Origin: Streptomyces dangxiongensis
GTDB lineage: Bacteria; Actinomycetota; Actinomycetes; Streptomycetales; Streptomycetaceae
DNA length: 64,000 nucleotides
NCBI RefSeq assembly: GCF_003675325.1
Contig: NZ_CP033073.1
Location: 310,001-374,000, forward strand
Direction: 5' to 3'
Shown in pieces: positions 9,011 to 19,180 of this stretch. Each line of letters begins with the position of its first letter. Within the stretch, counting starts at the first letter, position 1. A model generated the notes under the pieces. That model ran no database searches and was not told the origin of the DNA. It worked only from the letters and a program-made list of their open reading frames with translations. The position numbers and the translations under genes are program-made.

Positions 9011-9852
9011 CGCGTGGTCTTCGGATGGCGGGCGGTCTGCGGAGCGCGGGCGCTCTCCGGGCCTTGCGCGGCCTCCGGACGGCGAGCGGACTCCGGACCT
9101 TGCACGGACCCCGGACGGCGGGCGGACTCCGGGCCCTGCGCGGACTCCGGGCGGCGGGCGACGAAGGTGTGGGTGATGCCCGTCTGCCAGCCCGGCAGGG
9201 GCAGGGCCCGGACGTGCTCGAAGCCGGCCGCGCGGACGCGGCCCGCGAAGCGCTCGGCGGTGTCGAACTCCACGACGCTGCGCCACAGATGACGGTACAA
9301 CTCGCCGTCGCCGAGAGCGGACGCCGTGGGCTGGACGAGGCCGCGGCACACCAGCGTCCACACGGCGCGGTCGGCGCGGCGGCCGCTCAGCGTGTACTCG
9401 TGCACGCCGAGCCGGCCGCCGGGCGCGAGCAGGTCGCGGGCGGTGGCGAGGACGGCGTCGGGGTCGGACACGTTGCGGAAGAGGTAGGCGGCGAAGACCG
9501 CGTCGAAGGGGCCGCTCACCCCGGCCGAGGCCAGGCCTTCCGCCGGAGCCTGCACGAAGGTCACCTCGTCGGCCCAGGGCTTGGCGGCGGCCCGGCCCAG
9601 CATGCCGGCGGAGGCGTCGACGGCGGTGATGTGCGCGGCCGGCAGGACGGAGCGGAGAGCGGCCGTCGAGGCGCCGGTGCCGCAGCCGAGGTCCAGCAGG
9701 CGCAGGCCCGCGCCGTGCCCGGGCAGGCCCAGACGGCGTACCGAGCGCCTCAGGTGGGCGTGGTAGCCGGGGTTGGCGGCCACCAGCGTGTCGTAGCTGC
9801 GGGCGGCGTGGTCGAACGCGGCGGCGAGGTCCGCGTCACGCAGCAGGGTCAT
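9007..9852 (-). CDS. crtT: CrtT, SAM-dependent methyltransferase of the carotenoid cluster
   Basis: 281 residues. A class I methyltransferase fold covers residues ~1-230, with the SAM-binding motif LLDLGCGTGASTAAL near residue 50 and an UbiE/COQ5-like pattern (FAAYLFRNVSDPDAVL). The gene regularly accompanies crtY and crtU in Streptomyces isorenieratene clusters, and its precise substrate is not settled. The last ~50 residues are a degenerate repeat of R-P-E-S-A-Q-G-type units that the fold does not need. The start overlaps the crtY end by 17 nt, and the stop overlaps the crtU ATG. Confidence 0.85.
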   Translation of the reverse strand: MTLLRDADLAAAFDHAARSYDTLVAANPGYHAHLRRSVRRLGLPGHGAGLRLLDLGCGTGASTAALRSVLPAAHITAVDASAGMLGRAAAKPWADEVTFVQAPAEGLASAGVSGPFDAVFAAYLFRNVSDPDAVLATARDLLAPGGRLGVHEYTLSGRRADRAVWTLVCRGLVQPTASALGDGELYRHLWRSVVEFDTAERFAGRVRAAGFEHVRALPLPGWQTGITHTFVARRPESAQGPESARRPGSVQGPESARRPEAAQGPESARAPQTARHPKTTR

Positions 9853-11149
9853 GCGGTCTCCAGGGGCGGCGGGGTCGGTCGGGCAGGGCGGCTGGACGGG
9901 CGGGTCGGTCCGAGGGGCGGCGGAACGAGCGGGCCGGGTGGAGGGGGGCGGGGTGGGTGGTCAGTCGAAGGGGCGGCGGGGCAGGCCCCGGCAGTTCGCA
10001 CGCCGAGCGCAGCATCGGACCGATCGGGGTGCGCAGGCCGATGGCCAGGTCCTCGCGCAGGTGGGTGCGCCCGTCGAGGAACCGCAGGAGCGTGGGCATG
10101 GGCACGTGGCGGAACAGCCCGCAGAACAGGGCGGGTCCGTCGACCCGGCCGCTGGCCAGGGCGCGCAGCAGTACGGCGTCCATGGCGCGCGAGCGGGCGG
10201 AGTGGGCCGGGGGCGGCACCGGCCGGCGTCCGCGGCGCAGAGCCGCGGCGACAGCCCGCGTCTGGCGTTGCAGGCCGGAGAAGGTGTAGCCGGTGGCCGG
10301 GCGGGTGGCGCCGCCGGCGGCGCCGATACGGAAGACCGAGGCGCCGACCTGACGTGGCATCGGGGCATCCGTCATCGGGATGACCCCGGTCTCGGTGGCG
10401 AGGACCTGTAGGTCGCCGAGCCGCAGTACGTCGTGCGTGTACTGCCGTACCGCCGCCTCGTACCCGCTGTCGGTGAGGAGCCGCGGTGAGAACTCGGTGT
10501 ACTCCACTAGGGCTTCGTGCGGTCCGGTGGGCAGTACGTAGCCGAACGACAGGCCGTCGGCGGGCTGAGGGGTGCGGAAGTCCATCAGGTCCGCGGTGGC
10601 GGCGTCGAAGACCGGGGCGGCGGTGCGGACGAACCAGCCGTGGAAGTGCTGGAGCAGGGTGGTGCGGGCGGCGGGCAGGCTGCCGAGCGGCCGGGAGTCG
10701 AACACCCAGCGGGCGTCGAGGACCTGTGGTGTGCCGTCGGTGTTCCGGAGCCGGACGCGGGCCCCGGCGGGCACGTCCTCCACCGTCTCGACGGCTGCCT
10801 CCAGCCGTCGTACGCGGGGGCTGCGCGCCAGGTCCCTGCCGACCAGTTCCTCGAAGTCGTCGGAGCGGATCATCTTGTACCGCAGCGGCCCGAGGTCCCC
10901 TTCGAGCGGGCGTCCCGCCGGCGGCCGTACCCGCAGGTGCTGCCAGGACGCCGTCACCGCCGCGTCGAAACGGCCACGGCCCGCCCCCCAGAAGCACCAG
11001 GTGCGGCGGGGTGGGCGCAGCGGGCCGGGCGGCGCGTCGACCAGGACGACGGACGGCGTGCGCGGTCCCGGCGCGTGTCCGGCCAGCCGGTGGGCCAGGG
11101 ACAGGCCCGCGGCTCCCGCCCCGACGACGGCCACCTCCGCCTCCACCAC
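9836..11149 (-). CDS. crtY: CrtY, lycopene beta-cyclase
   Basis: 437 residues from the GTG at 11149 (or 11146), chosen because AAGGAG lies 5-8 nt upstream and the FAD-binding motif VAVVGAGAAGLSLAHRLAG follows within ten residues. The protein is a CrtY-type flavoprotein that cyclises lycopene to beta-carotene. Features such as FDSRP after the first third and IPMTDAP and GAAGGATRPATGYTF in the middle agree with the family. The extra ~35 residues at the C-terminus are Pro/Arg-rich. First gene of the minus-strand crt operon, divergent from crtE across about 240 nt. Confidence 0.9.
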   Translation of the reverse strand: MVEAEVAVVGAGAAGLSLAHRLAGHAPGPRTPSVVLVDAPPGPLRPPRRTWCFWGAGRGRFDAAVTASWQHLRVRPPAGRPLEGDLGPLRYKMIRSDDFEELVGRDLARSPRVRRLEAAVETVEDVPAGARVRLRNTDGTPQVLDARWVFDSRPLGSLPAARTTLLQHFHGWFVRTAAPVFDAATADLMDFRTPQPADGLSFGYVLPTGPHEALVEYTEFSPRLLTDSGYEAAVRQYTHDVLRLGDLQVLATETGVIPMTDAPMPRQVGASVFRIGAAGGATRPATGYTFSGLQRQTRAVAAALRRGRRPVPPPAHSARSRAMDAVLLRALASGRVDGPALFCGLFRHVPMPTLLRFLDGRTHLREDLAIGLRTPIGPMLRSACELPGPAPPPLRLTTHPAPLHPARSFRRPSDRPARPAALPDRPRRPWRPHDPAA

Positions 11150-11392
11150 GACGGCTCCTTCCGTGCTGCGGGTCCGGGTACGCGTCGCGCACCCTGCCCC
11201 TGTTCCCGCCCAGGTGCCCGAACGGATGCGGGTCACTCGTATGCGACACGCGTCGGCCACGGTGCGTGAGGGATGTGGAAGGCATCGTCACAAGCGGTCC
11301 GTCACGCCTCGGCCCGTACCGCATCCGCGTCCGGCCCCCACGCCGAAGACGTGGTGACGAACTGCTCTGTGATCAGGACGAGAGGAACCGGG
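11150..11392. promoter_or_regulatory. Divergent crtY/crtE promoter region
   Basis: This 243-nt gap between the two divergent carotenoid operons must hold both promoters. I could not identify a clear -35/-10 pair, nor a clear SigB-type GTTT/GGGTA box with correct spacing. A GGGTAC at about 11176 has no matching upstream element. Confidence 0.4.
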
Positions 11393-12904
11393 ATGCGCCC
11401 CACACAGGCGAAGGAACACCATGCGGTCGCACCGCCACCCGTCCCGCGCCCGGTGCCGCTGTCGGGTTCCCCCGTCCGGGTGCGCCCGGACGGCGCAACC
11501 GGCGAGGCCCGTGGCTCGATCCCGCCGGACCCGGGGGACGCGCGCGTCGTCGACGCGGACGTGCCCGCCGCCGTGGGCCGGGTACTGGACCTCTTCCTGG
11601 CCGACCGGGTCGCCCGCGCCCGCGCCATGGACGTCCTGTTCGCCGAGGAACTGGCCGGGAGGGTCGTACGGTTCACCCGGACCGGGGGCAAACGGGCCCG
11701 CTCCCAGTTGCTGTGGTGGTCGCTGCGTGCCTGCGGCGGCGCCGGGGAGCCGCTGGTGGGAGCGGCCCTGCGGATCGGCGCCGCGCTCGAACTCCTGCAG
11801 ACCTGCGCCCTGGTGCACGACGACGTGATGGACGGCTCGGCCCGTCGCCGCGGCCGGCCGGCGCTGCACGCCGAGCTGAGCGCCCAGTACACCGGGGCGG
11901 CCTCCCCCCGGCGCGTCAGCCGCTTCGGGGAGGCGGCCGGGCTGCTGGCCGGCGATCTGGCGCTCGCCTGGTCGGACGACCTGGTGGCCGAGACACCGCT
12001 CGACCCGGTGCGGGCGTCCGCCGTGCGCCGCCTGTGGAGCGACATGCGCACGGAGATGGTGGCCGGTCAGTATCTCGACGTACAGGGGCAGATCACGGGC
12101 GCGTACTCCCTGTCCCGGGCCCTGCGGGCGGCCTGTCTCAAGAGCGCCCGGTACTCCGTCGAACGGCCCTTGGCCCTGGGCGCCGCGCTGGCGGACGCGG
12201 ACGACGCCACGACGCGCGCGCTGCGCTCGGCCGGCCGCTGTGCCGGCATGGCGTTCCAGCTACGGGACGACCTGGACGACGTCTTCGGTGACCCCCGGCG
12301 GACCGGGAAACCCTGTGGCGGTGACATCCGCGAGGGCAAACCGACGTATCTGGTCGCTCTGGCCCGGGTGCGCGCCGAGACCACCGGCGACCACTCCTCC
12401 CTGAGCGTCCTGCGCCGCTCGCTGGGCGACGCGGGCCTGGCGGGGCCTGATCTGGACCGGGTACGGGAGGTGCTCACCGGCACGGGCGCCCGGGCGACGG
12501 TCGAGGCGAGGATCGGCCGGCTGATCGCCCAGGGCCTGCACCACCTCGACGATGCCCGCCTCGAACACGAGCCCGGCACCCGGCTCCGCCACCTGCTCGC
12601 CACCGCGGCCGACAGCCCGAGACCGACGGGCGGCGGGCCACCGCCGCCGGGTGCGGACGGCGGGTCGGCTTCCGGGGACGGCGGGCCGGTATCGGCGGAC
12701 GGCGGGCCGGTATCGGCGGACGGCGGGCCGGTATCGGCGGACGGCGGGCCACCGCGGCCGTCCGCGGGCGACGGACCGGTATGCGCGGGCGGCGGGCCGG
12801 AGCCCGTGCGGCCCGGTGGTTGCGGTCCGCGACCCGGGGACGGTGCGGGCGTGTCCGTGTCGGCGTTGCTGGCCGGCTCGGGTGCGAAGGAGTGCGGACG
12901 ATGA
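11393..12904 (+). CDS. crtE: CrtE, geranylgeranyl diphosphate synthase
   Basis: 503 residues from the ATG at 11393 with GAGAGGAA upstream. It is an all-alpha prenyltransferase with both Asp-rich motifs: HDDVMD near residue 145 and RDDLDDVFGD near residue 290. These bind Mg-diphosphate and support synthesis of the C20 precursor for phytoene. The catalytic part ends near residue 410. The remaining ~90 residues are low-complexity Gly/Pro/Asp sequence containing three perfect G-G-P-V-S-A-D units, which makes the protein longer than usual. The stop overlaps the crtI ATG (ATGA). First gene of the plus-strand crtE-crtI-crtB-Rieske operon. Confidence 0.92.
   Translation: MRPTQAKEHHAVAPPPVPRPVPLSGSPVRVRPDGATGEARGSIPPDPGDARVVDADVPAAVGRVLDLFLADRVARARAMDVLFAEELAGRVVRFTRTGGKRARSQLLWWSLRACGGAGEPLVGAALRIGAALELLQTCALVHDDVMDGSARRRGRPALHAELSAQYTGAASPRRVSRFGEAAGLLAGDLALAWSDDLVAETPLDPVRASAVRRLWSDMRTEMVAGQYLDVQGQITGAYSLSRALRAACLKSARYSVERPLALGAALADADDATTRALRSAGRCAGMAFQLRDDLDDVFGDPRRTGKPCGGDIREGKPTYLVALARVRAETTGDHSSLSVLRRSLGDAGLAGPDLDRVREVLTGTGARATVEARIGRLIAQGLHHLDDARLEHEPGTRLRHLLATAADSPRPTGGGPPPPGADGGSASGDGGPVSADGGPVSADGGPVSADGGPPRPSAGDGPVCAGGGPEPVRPGGCGPRPGDGAGVSVSALLAGSGAKECGR
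12675..12748 (+). repeat. 21-bp coding tandem repeat in the crtE tail
   Basis: Three near-identical 21-nt units (gacggcgggccggtatcggcg) plus flanking diverged copies, encoding G-G-P-V-S-A-D. In frame, so copy-number change alters only tail length. Confidence 0.8.
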
Positions 12905-14442
12905 CGCGTACGCTGCCCGGGCCCAGCGATCACGTCGTGGTCGTGGGAGCCGGCCTGGCCGGGCTGTCGGCCGCGCTGCACCTGCTGGGCGCCGGACGCC
13001 GCGTCACCGTCGTCGAGCGGGACCCGCTGCCCGGCGGCCGGGCCGGACGTCTCGACCTGGGCGGCTACCGGATGGACACCGGCCCGACCGTGCTGACCAT
13101 GCCCGACCTGGCCGACGAGGCCTTCGCGGCCGTCGGTGACAGCCTGTACCGGCGGGTCGACCTGGTGCCCCTGCACCCCGCCTACCGGGCCCGCTTCGCG
13201 GACGGCGCCACCCTCGACGTGCACACCGGCGCCGACGCGATGGCGGCGGAGGTGGAACGGTTCGCCGGGGCCCGCGAGGCGGCGGGCTACCGACGGCTGC
13301 GCGACTGGCTGGAGAAGCTGTACCGGGCGCAGATGCGCCGGTTCATCGACGCCAACTTCGACTCCCCGCTCAACCTGCTGACCCCCGACCTGGCCCGGCT
13401 GGCCGCACTCGGCGGCTTCGGCCGGCTGGATGCCCGGATCGGGCGTTTCCTCACCGACGAGCGGCTGCGCCGGGTGTTCTCCTTCCAGGCCCTGTACGCG
13501 GGGGTGCCGCCCGCCCGCGCCCTGGCCGCGTACGCCGTCATCGCCTACATGGACACCGTCGCCGGCGTGTACTTCCCCCGGGGCGGCATGCACGCCCTGC
13601 CGCGGGCCATGGCGGACGCCGCCGCCGACGCGGGCGCCGACCTGCGGTACGGGCAGGAGGTGCTCCGGCTGGAACGCTCGGGGGCGCGCGTCACCGCCGT
13701 CGTCACCGGCCAGGAGCGCATCCCCTGCGACAGCGTGGTCCTCACCCCGGACCTCCCGGTCGCCTACCGGCTCCTCGGCCGCCGCCCCCGCCGCCCGGTG
13801 CGCCTGCGCCACTCGCCGTCCGCCGTGGTGCTCCACCTGGGAACGGACCGCACCTGGCCACAACTGGCCCACCACACCATCTCCTTCGGCGCGGCCTGGC
13901 GCACCACGTTCGACGAACTCACCCGCACCGGGCGGCTGATGAGCGATCCCTCCCTGCTCATCACCCGGCCCACCGCCACCGATCCCGGACTCGCTCCCCC
14001 GGGCCGGCACCTGCACTACGTCCTCGCGCCCTGCCCCAACACCGACATCGGGCCGGACGCCGTCGCGTGGGGCGAACTCGGCCCCCGCTACCGGCAGACG
14101 CTGCTGCGGGAGCTGGAACGGCGCGGCCTGGACGGCATCGGGGCCGCCGTCCAGGAGGAGTGCCTCGTCACCCCGGCCACCTGGCGAGCCGCGGGCCACG
14201 CCGCCGGGACGCCCTTCTCGGCCGCCCACACCTTCGCCCAGACGGGACCGTTCCGCCCGCGCAACCTGGTGCGGGGCACCGAGAACGCCGTCCTCGCCGG
14301 CTGCGGCACGACACCGGGCGTCGGCGTGCCGACCGTACTGGTGTCCGGGAAGCTCGCCGCCGCGCGGATCACCGGCCTGCCGCGCCCCGCGCCCACCCGG
14401 CCACGCACCCCGCCCCAGCCCCTGGAGGAAAGCACCGTATGA
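12901..14442 (+). CDS. crtI: CrtI, phytoene desaturase
   Basis: 513 residues. The N-terminal FAD-binding motif [18 protein letters not shown] lies near residue 12, followed by the [12 protein letters not shown] segment and [15 protein letters not shown] typical of CrtI-type desaturases. The C-terminal dinucleotide site is [21 protein letters not shown]. It desaturates phytoene to lycopene at the membrane. Start by ATGA overlap with crtE and end by ATGA overlap with crtB indicate tight translational coupling. Confidence 0.93.
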   Translation: MTRTLPGPSDHVVVVGAGLAGLSAALHLLGAGRRVTVVERDPLPGGRAGRLDLGGYRMDTGPTVLTMPDLADEAFAAVGDSLYRRVDLVPLHPAYRARFADGATLDVHTGADAMAAEVERFAGAREAAGYRRLRDWLEKLYRAQMRRFIDANFDSPLNLLTPDLARLAALGGFGRLDARIGRFLTDERLRRVFSFQALYAGVPPARALAAYAVIAYMDTVAGVYFPRGGMHALPRAMADAAADAGADLRYGQEVLRLERSGARVTAVVTGQERIPCDSVVLTPDLPVAYRLLGRRPRRPVRLRHSPSAVVLHLGTDRTWPQLAHHTISFGAAWRTTFDELTRTGRLMSDPSLLITRPTATDPGLAPPGRHLHYVLAPCPNTDIGPDAVAWGELGPRYRQTLLRELERRGLDGIGAAVQEECLVTPATWRAAGHAAGTPFSAAHTFAQTGPFRPRNLVRGTENAVLAGCGTTPGVGVPTVLVSGKLAAARITGLPRPAPTRPRTPPQPLEESTV

Positions 14443-15461
14443 CGGACCGTGAACTGGACGCGGCGGGGATCGGCGATCCGGCGCTGCGCGCGGCCTACCA
14501 CCACTGCCGCGCGCTCAACGCCCGGCACGGCAAGACCTACTTCCTCGCCACCCGGCTGCTGCCGGTCGAGCGCCGGCCCGCCGTGCACGCCCTGTACGGC
14601 TTCGCCCGCTGGGCCGACGACATCGTCGACTCCCTCGACCCCGGTGTGGACACCGAGCGGCGCGGCCAGGTGCTGGGGGAGCTGCGGCGGAGCCTGGACC
14701 GGGGGCTGCGCGACGGACACGGCCGCGAGCCGGTGGTCCTGGCGCTCGCCGACACCGCACGCCGCTACGGCATCGAGCACGCCCATTTCCGGGACTTCAT
14801 GTCGGCGATGAGCGCGGACCTGGTGGTGACCGACTACGCCACCTATGCCGACCTGCGCGGTTACACGCACGGCTCGGCCGCGGTGATCGGGTTGCAGATG
14901 CTGCCGGTGCTGGGGACGGTCGTTGCGCGCGAGGAGGCCGCGCCGTACGCCGCCGCCCTGGGCGTCGCCTTCCAACTGAGCAACTTCCTCCGCGACGTGG
15001 GAGAGGACCTGGACCGGGGGCGCGTCTATCTGCCCGCCGATCTGCTCGCCGGTCACGGAGTCGACCGGGATCTGCTGCGGTGGAGCCGGGACACCGGGCG
15101 GCACGACCGCCGCATCACGGGCGCGCTGCGTGAGTTCGAGGCGCTGACCCGCGGCGTCTACCGGGAGGCGGCGCCCGGCCTGGCGATGCTGGATCCGGTG
15201 TCCCGCCCGTGCATCCGTACCGCGTTCGTCCTGTACGGCGGCATCCTGGACGCGGTCGCCCGGGACGGGTACGCGGTGCTGCACCGCCGTGCGGCGGTCG
15301 GGCAGCGGCGCCGGGCCGCGGTCGCCGCCGACGGGCTGGTCCGGGTGTTCGCCGCCCGGCTGGCGGCGCGGCGCCGGCCGGGGCGTCCCGCGGCGCCGAG
15401 CCCGCTCAGCCCCGCCGTGCGCGGCACCTCGTGCCCGCCGGTCGCGAAGGGGGTCGCGTGA
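14439..15461 (+). CDS. crtB: CrtB, phytoene synthase
   Basis: 340 residues with GGAGGAA upstream of the ATG. It is a squalene/phytoene synthase: the first Asp-rich motif is WADDIVD near residue 60, and the second is [15 protein letters not shown] near residue 188. It condenses two geranylgeranyl diphosphates to phytoene. The last ~40 residues are Arg/Ala/Pro-rich and unconserved. The stop overlaps the GTG of the Rieske gene. Confidence 0.93.
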   Translation: MTDRELDAAGIGDPALRAAYHHCRALNARHGKTYFLATRLLPVERRPAVHALYGFARWADDIVDSLDPGVDTERRGQVLGELRRSLDRGLRDGHGREPVVLALADTARRYGIEHAHFRDFMSAMSADLVVTDYATYADLRGYTHGSAAVIGLQMLPVLGTVVAREEAAPYAAALGVAFQLSNFLRDVGEDLDRGRVYLPADLLAGHGVDRDLLRWSRDTGRHDRRITGALREFEALTRGVYREAAPGLAMLDPVSRPCIRTAFVLYGGILDAVARDGYAVLHRRAAVGQRRRAAVAADGLVRVFAARLAARRRPGRPAAPSPLSPAVRGTSCPPVAKGVA

Positions 15462-16468
15462 ACCCCGTTCCGCCCGGCCGGCGCGGCCGGCTGCCGTTGT
15501 CGCTGCGGCGGCGCCCGGTGCCGTGGGAGCGTCCGCGGCCCACCTGGCGGGAGGCCAGGCCCGCGGTGATCGCACAGGCCCTGAAGCGGGCCCTGGCCCG
15601 TCCGTCCGGCAACTGGTACGTGGTCGGTGCCTCCCGCGCCCTGCGCGCCGACCGGCCGCTCGCGCGGACCGTGGCGGGGCAGGAGGTGGTCGTCTGGCGC
15701 GGCGCCGACGGCCGTCCCGTGGGCGGTCCCGGCATCTGCCCCCATCTCGGCGCACCGTTGCGGGACAGTCCCGTGCGCTGCGGCACCCTGGTCTGCCACT
15801 GGCACGGGCTCGCCCTGGACGGGGGCCCGTCCGCGGGCTGGTCCCCCCTGCCGGTGCACGACGACGGCGTCCTGGTGTGGGTGCGGCTGGACGAGGCCGG
15901 CGGTGAGGCGCCGCTGGACGCGCCGGTCGTCGCGCCGAGGCCCGAGCGGGCGCGTGCGCTGACGGCCGTCTACACCGGGCTGGGTGTGTGCGAGACCGAG
16001 GATGTCATGGCCAACCGGCTGGACCCGTGGCACGGCGCTTGGTTCCACCCGTACTCGTTCGTGGATCTGACGGTGGTCGGATCGCCCGACGGCGCGGGCG
16101 CCGACGACGCCTTCACCGTCGACGTCTCCTTCAAGGTGGCGGGACGCCTGGTCGTACCGGTGCGGGCGGTGTTCACGGCCCCCGAACCGCGTACGGTCGT
16201 CATGCACATCACCGAGGGTGAGGGGCGGGGGTCCGTGGTCGAGACCCATGCCACGCCGCTCGGGCCCGACGAGCGGGGCCGGCCGCGCACGGCGGTCGTC
16301 GAGGCCGTGATGGCCGCCTCGGACCGGCCGGGCTTCGCCGTCGCCCGCCGTGCGGCCCCCCTCCTTCGTCCGCTGGTGCGGGCGGCGGCGGGGCGGCTGT
16401 GGCGGGACGACCTCGCCTACGCCGAGCGCCGCTGGCGGCTGCGCTCCACGGGGCGCTTCCCCGGCTGA
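15458..16468 (+). CDS. Rieske [2Fe-2S] protein of the carotenoid operon (DUF5914-like)
   Basis: 336 residues, GTG start overlapping the crtB stop as GTGA. A Rieske centre is visible at residues ~90-115: CPHLGA and, 17 residues after it, CHWHG, giving the four Cys/His ligands. The C-terminal part ([31 protein letters not shown] onward in pieces) resembles the mononuclear iron half of Rieske oxygenases only loosely. It occupies the place of the fourth gene of Streptomyces crtEIB operons. A role in carotenoid oxidation or electron supply to CrtI or CrtU is inference from position. Confidence 0.75.
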   Translation: MNPVPPGRRGRLPLSLRRRPVPWERPRPTWREARPAVIAQALKRALARPSGNWYVVGASRALRADRPLARTVAGQEVVVWRGADGRPVGGPGICPHLGAPLRDSPVRCGTLVCHWHGLALDGGPSAGWSPLPVHDDGVLVWVRLDEAGGEAPLDAPVVAPRPERARALTAVYTGLGVCETEDVMANRLDPWHGAWFHPYSFVDLTVVGSPDGAGADDAFTVDVSFKVAGRLVVPVRAVFTAPEPRTVVMHITEGEGRGSVVETHATPLGPDERGRPRTAVVEAVMAASDRPGFAVARRAAPLLRPLVRAAAGRLWRDDLAYAERRWRLRSTGRFPG

Positions 16469-16519
16469 GGGCCGGCCGGGTGACGTACGGGCGCGGACGG
16501 ATGTCCGGCGTCGCGGCCG

Positions 16520-18595
16520 TCACCGGGCCGACAGGGGCTGGGCGCGGGCGATGAGGAGGGCGACGTCGTCATGGCCGGCGGGGTGGCGCAACTGCCGCAG
16601 GAGCCGGTCGCAGGTGACCTCCGTGGAGCGGTCACGCGGTGCCAGGAGACGCAGGAGGTCCTCCAGCCGTTCGTCGATGGGGTCGTCGCGGGTCTCGACC
16701 AGCCCGTCGGTGTAGAGGACGAGCTGGTCGCCGGGTTCCAGGCCGAGCGTGGTCGTCTCGAAGGGGACGCCGCCTACTCCCAGCGGGATGCCGGTGGGCA
16801 GGTCGAGGAGTTCGGGCGGTCTGCCGGCGCGCATCAGCACGGGGGGCAGGTGGCCGGCGGAGGCCACGTGCAGCAGGGCCCGGTGGGGGTCGTAGACCGC
16901 GTACACGCAGGTGGCGATGTACGGGTCCAGACCGTGGGTGATCTTGTCGAGGTGGGTGAGGATCCGGGCCGGGTCCAGGTCGAGGTCGGCGAGGGTGGAG
17001 GTGGCGGTGCGCAGGCGGCCCATGGCGGTGGCCGCCGGGATGCCGCTGCCCATGACGTCGCCCACCGCGAGCGCGGTGCGGTCGCCGTCGAGGGGGATCA
17101 CGTCGTACCAGTCGCCGCCGACCTCGCTGAAGGCCTGCGCCGGCCGGTACCGGGCGGCGACGTCCAGACCGGGATGGCGGGGCGAGAGCCTGGGCAGCAG
17201 GCTGCGCTGGAGGGTCTCGGCGGCGCTGCGGATGTGCTGGTGCAGGACGGCGTTGTCGATGCTCAGCGCGGCGGAGGAGGCCAGCTCGCAGGCGAGGGCC
17301 AGATCGTCGTCGTCGAACGGCTGCGGGTTGCGGGCGCGGGCCAGGCCCATCACCCCGATGACCTCTCCGCGGGCGATGAGCGGGACCGCCATGTCGGAGT
17401 GGACACCGGCCCGGGCCAGCAGGTGGGCGGCCTCGGGGTCGGAGGCGATACGGGCGTGATCCTCCAGATGGGTGATCAGGTGCGGGCGGCGGGTGCGGAT
17501 GCAGTGGGCCGCCGGGTGGTCGGCGTGGTACGTGGTGAGGCGGCCGGGCGGGACGATGGCGTCGGCGGCGGCGGTGGGGTAGGCCGTCTTCACCGCCAGG
17601 GCGCGGAACAGCGCCGGGCCCTCCCCGACGTCCGGACGGCCCGTCTGCAGGACGGAGTCCAGGAGGTCCACCGCGACCATGTCGGCCAGGTCCGGCACGA
17701 CGACGTCGGCCAGTTCCCGCGCGGTCCGCTCCACCTCCAGGGTGGTGCCGATCCGGGACGAGCCGTTGGCCACGAGACGCAGGCGCTGCTGGGCCTGGTC
17801 GGCCTTGCGGGCCGCCTCGTAGCGGTCGGTGACGTCGACGACCATGATGGCGATGCCCAGTACGTGCCCGTGGTGGTCCTCCAGCCGGTAGACCGACACC
17901 GCCCAGGCGTGATCGCGCTCCGGGTCGGCGGCGGTACGGCCCACCACCTGCCGGTCCACCACGGGGGCGCCGGAGGCGAGGACCTGCCGCATCACGGCCT
18001 CCGCGTCCAGGAAGGGTGCGCCGGACAGGACCTCGCGGAAGTCACGGCCCATGTGGCCGGCCTCGGAAACGCCGTGCATGGCCGCCAGGGCCGGGTTGAC
18101 GGCCAGATACCGCAGGTCGTTGTCCAGCACGGCCAGCCCGATCGGGGCCTGGGTGACCAGCCGGGTGGACAGGGCCAGGTTGCGCTCCACCTGCCGCAGG
18201 GTGGTGCGGTCCGTGGCCAGTCCCAGGGCGTAGTGGTCGCCGAGGTTGTCCGTCAGCCGCATGTTGCGGAACTCGACCATCCGGGAGCTGCCGTCCTTGT
18301 GGCGGACGGGGAACGCCCCCGCCCAGCCCCGGCCCGTCGCCATCACGTCGGCGAACAGGGTGACCGCCGCGTCCTGGTTCTCGGGATGGAGGAGCAGCAG
18401 CGCCGCGTACTGCCCGACCGCCTCGCTGCGGGTGTAGCCGAACAGTTCCTCCGCCTGCGGGCTCCACATGTCGATCCTGCCGTCGGCCTCCAGCAGCACC
18501 GCGGCGACGCCCAGCAGATCCATCAGCCCGCTCGGGTCCACCGCGCCGCCCTCCGGACGGTCCGCCCGCTGTGGGCGCCGCCGCGCTCCTGTCAT
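16520..18595 (-). CDS. PAS-PAS-GAF-PP2C serine phosphatase
   Basis: 691 residues. A first PAS domain covers residues ~20-125 (WSPQAEELFGYTRSEAVGQ), a second PAS ~140-265 (APIGLAVLDNDLRYLAVNPALA), a GAF ~285-455 and PP2C/SpoIIE ~470-690. The catalytic motifs are VGGDWYDV, VGDVMGSGIPAA, GHLPPVL and LYTDGLVETR, all intact. It is expected to act in the cytosol as an RsbU-type phosphatase on STAS proteins, with PAS/GAF sensing of redox, light or small ligands. It converges on the Rieske gene 50 nt away, and its neighbourhood with the carotenoid and partner-switch genes is suggestive. Confidence 0.88.
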   Translation of the reverse strand: MTGARRRPQRADRPEGGAVDPSGLMDLLGVAAVLLEADGRIDMWSPQAEELFGYTRSEAVGQYAALLLLHPENQDAAVTLFADVMATGRGWAGAFPVRHKDGSSRMVEFRNMRLTDNLGDHYALGLATDRTTLRQVERNLALSTRLVTQAPIGLAVLDNDLRYLAVNPALAAMHGVSEAGHMGRDFREVLSGAPFLDAEAVMRQVLASGAPVVDRQVVGRTAADPERDHAWAVSVYRLEDHHGHVLGIAIMVVDVTDRYEAARKADQAQQRLRLVANGSSRIGTTLEVERTARELADVVVPDLADMVAVDLLDSVLQTGRPDVGEGPALFRALAVKTAYPTAAADAIVPPGRLTTYHADHPAAHCIRTRRPHLITHLEDHARIASDPEAAHLLARAGVHSDMAVPLIARGEVIGVMGLARARNPQPFDDDDLALACELASSAALSIDNAVLHQHIRSAAETLQRSLLPRLSPRHPGLDVAARYRPAQAFSEVGGDWYDVIPLDGDRTALAVGDVMGSGIPAATAMGRLRTATSTLADLDLDPARILTHLDKITHGLDPYIATCVYAVYDPHRALLHVASAGHLPPVLMRAGRPPELLDLPTGIPLGVGGVPFETTTLGLEPGDQLVLYTDGLVETRDDPIDERLEDLLRLLAPRDRSTEVTCDRLLRQLRHPAGHDDVALLIARAQPLSAR

Positions 18596-19180
18596 CGCAC
18601 TCGCTCCTTCCGCCCGCCGGCCTCACCGGTGTGCCCGCCGCACCGCGCAGTCGGGTGACACGGACTTCCCGCAGGTCAGCAGCCGCACCCACGATGCGGT
18701 ACGGGACCTAGGGCGGCCGGGGGGACGCGCCGGGAAGGGTCCCGCGACCTACCCCGGCCCCCATGTCCCGGACACCGGACACACGACCCATGGAGCGCTC
18801 ACCTCACCGTTCCGGCCGACACTCCACTTCTACCCCTCCCCAGCACCGGGTGTCCCGCGGGAAGGGGAGGGCAGGGAAGACGGGCACGGCGTGCCGAGAG
18901 GCGGTCGCGGCCGCGGCTCGGCAGCGGGACGCCGGTAGCCATGCCTCGGCAGCGGGACGCCGATGATGGCGGCTCGACAGCACGGCGCCGGAGATGGCAG
19001 CTCGGCAACAGGGCGCCGAGGGTGGCGGCTCGGCAACAGGGCGCCGACGACGGCCGCTCGGCAGCCCGGCGCCGGTGGTGGCAGGCCCCCGCCTGTCGGC
19101 GTGTCCCCGCCACCCGGCCGGCGGACGTTCCGGCGCCCGGGACTCGCGCCGCTTACGCGGACGCGCCCTGCCCCACCTCG
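18596..19180. other. Intergenic region between the phosphatase and the peptide cluster
   Basis: 585 nt without a supported gene. The PP2C promoter should lie at its left end. The right half is occupied by the 28-bp tandem array (18916-19083). Frames across the array cannot be one gene, because 28 is not a multiple of three. Confidence 0.6.
18916..19083. repeat. 28-bp tandem repeat, six copies
   Basis: Six contiguous 28-nt units with the core gctcggcaacagggcgccg followed by a more variable nine bases. Most units contain a small inverted repeat CGGC-N8-GCCG. No unique spacers separate the units, so this is a minisatellite and not CRISPR. It marks the left edge of the peptide cluster. Confidence 0.85.

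Noticed and set aside
11273..11392. Longer CrtE starting at 11273
   Set aside because: The extra 40 residues are not family-like and the ATG at 11393 has a good ribosome binding site.
18916..19083. CRISPR array
   Set aside because: The repeats are contiguous with no spacers and no cas genes are near.
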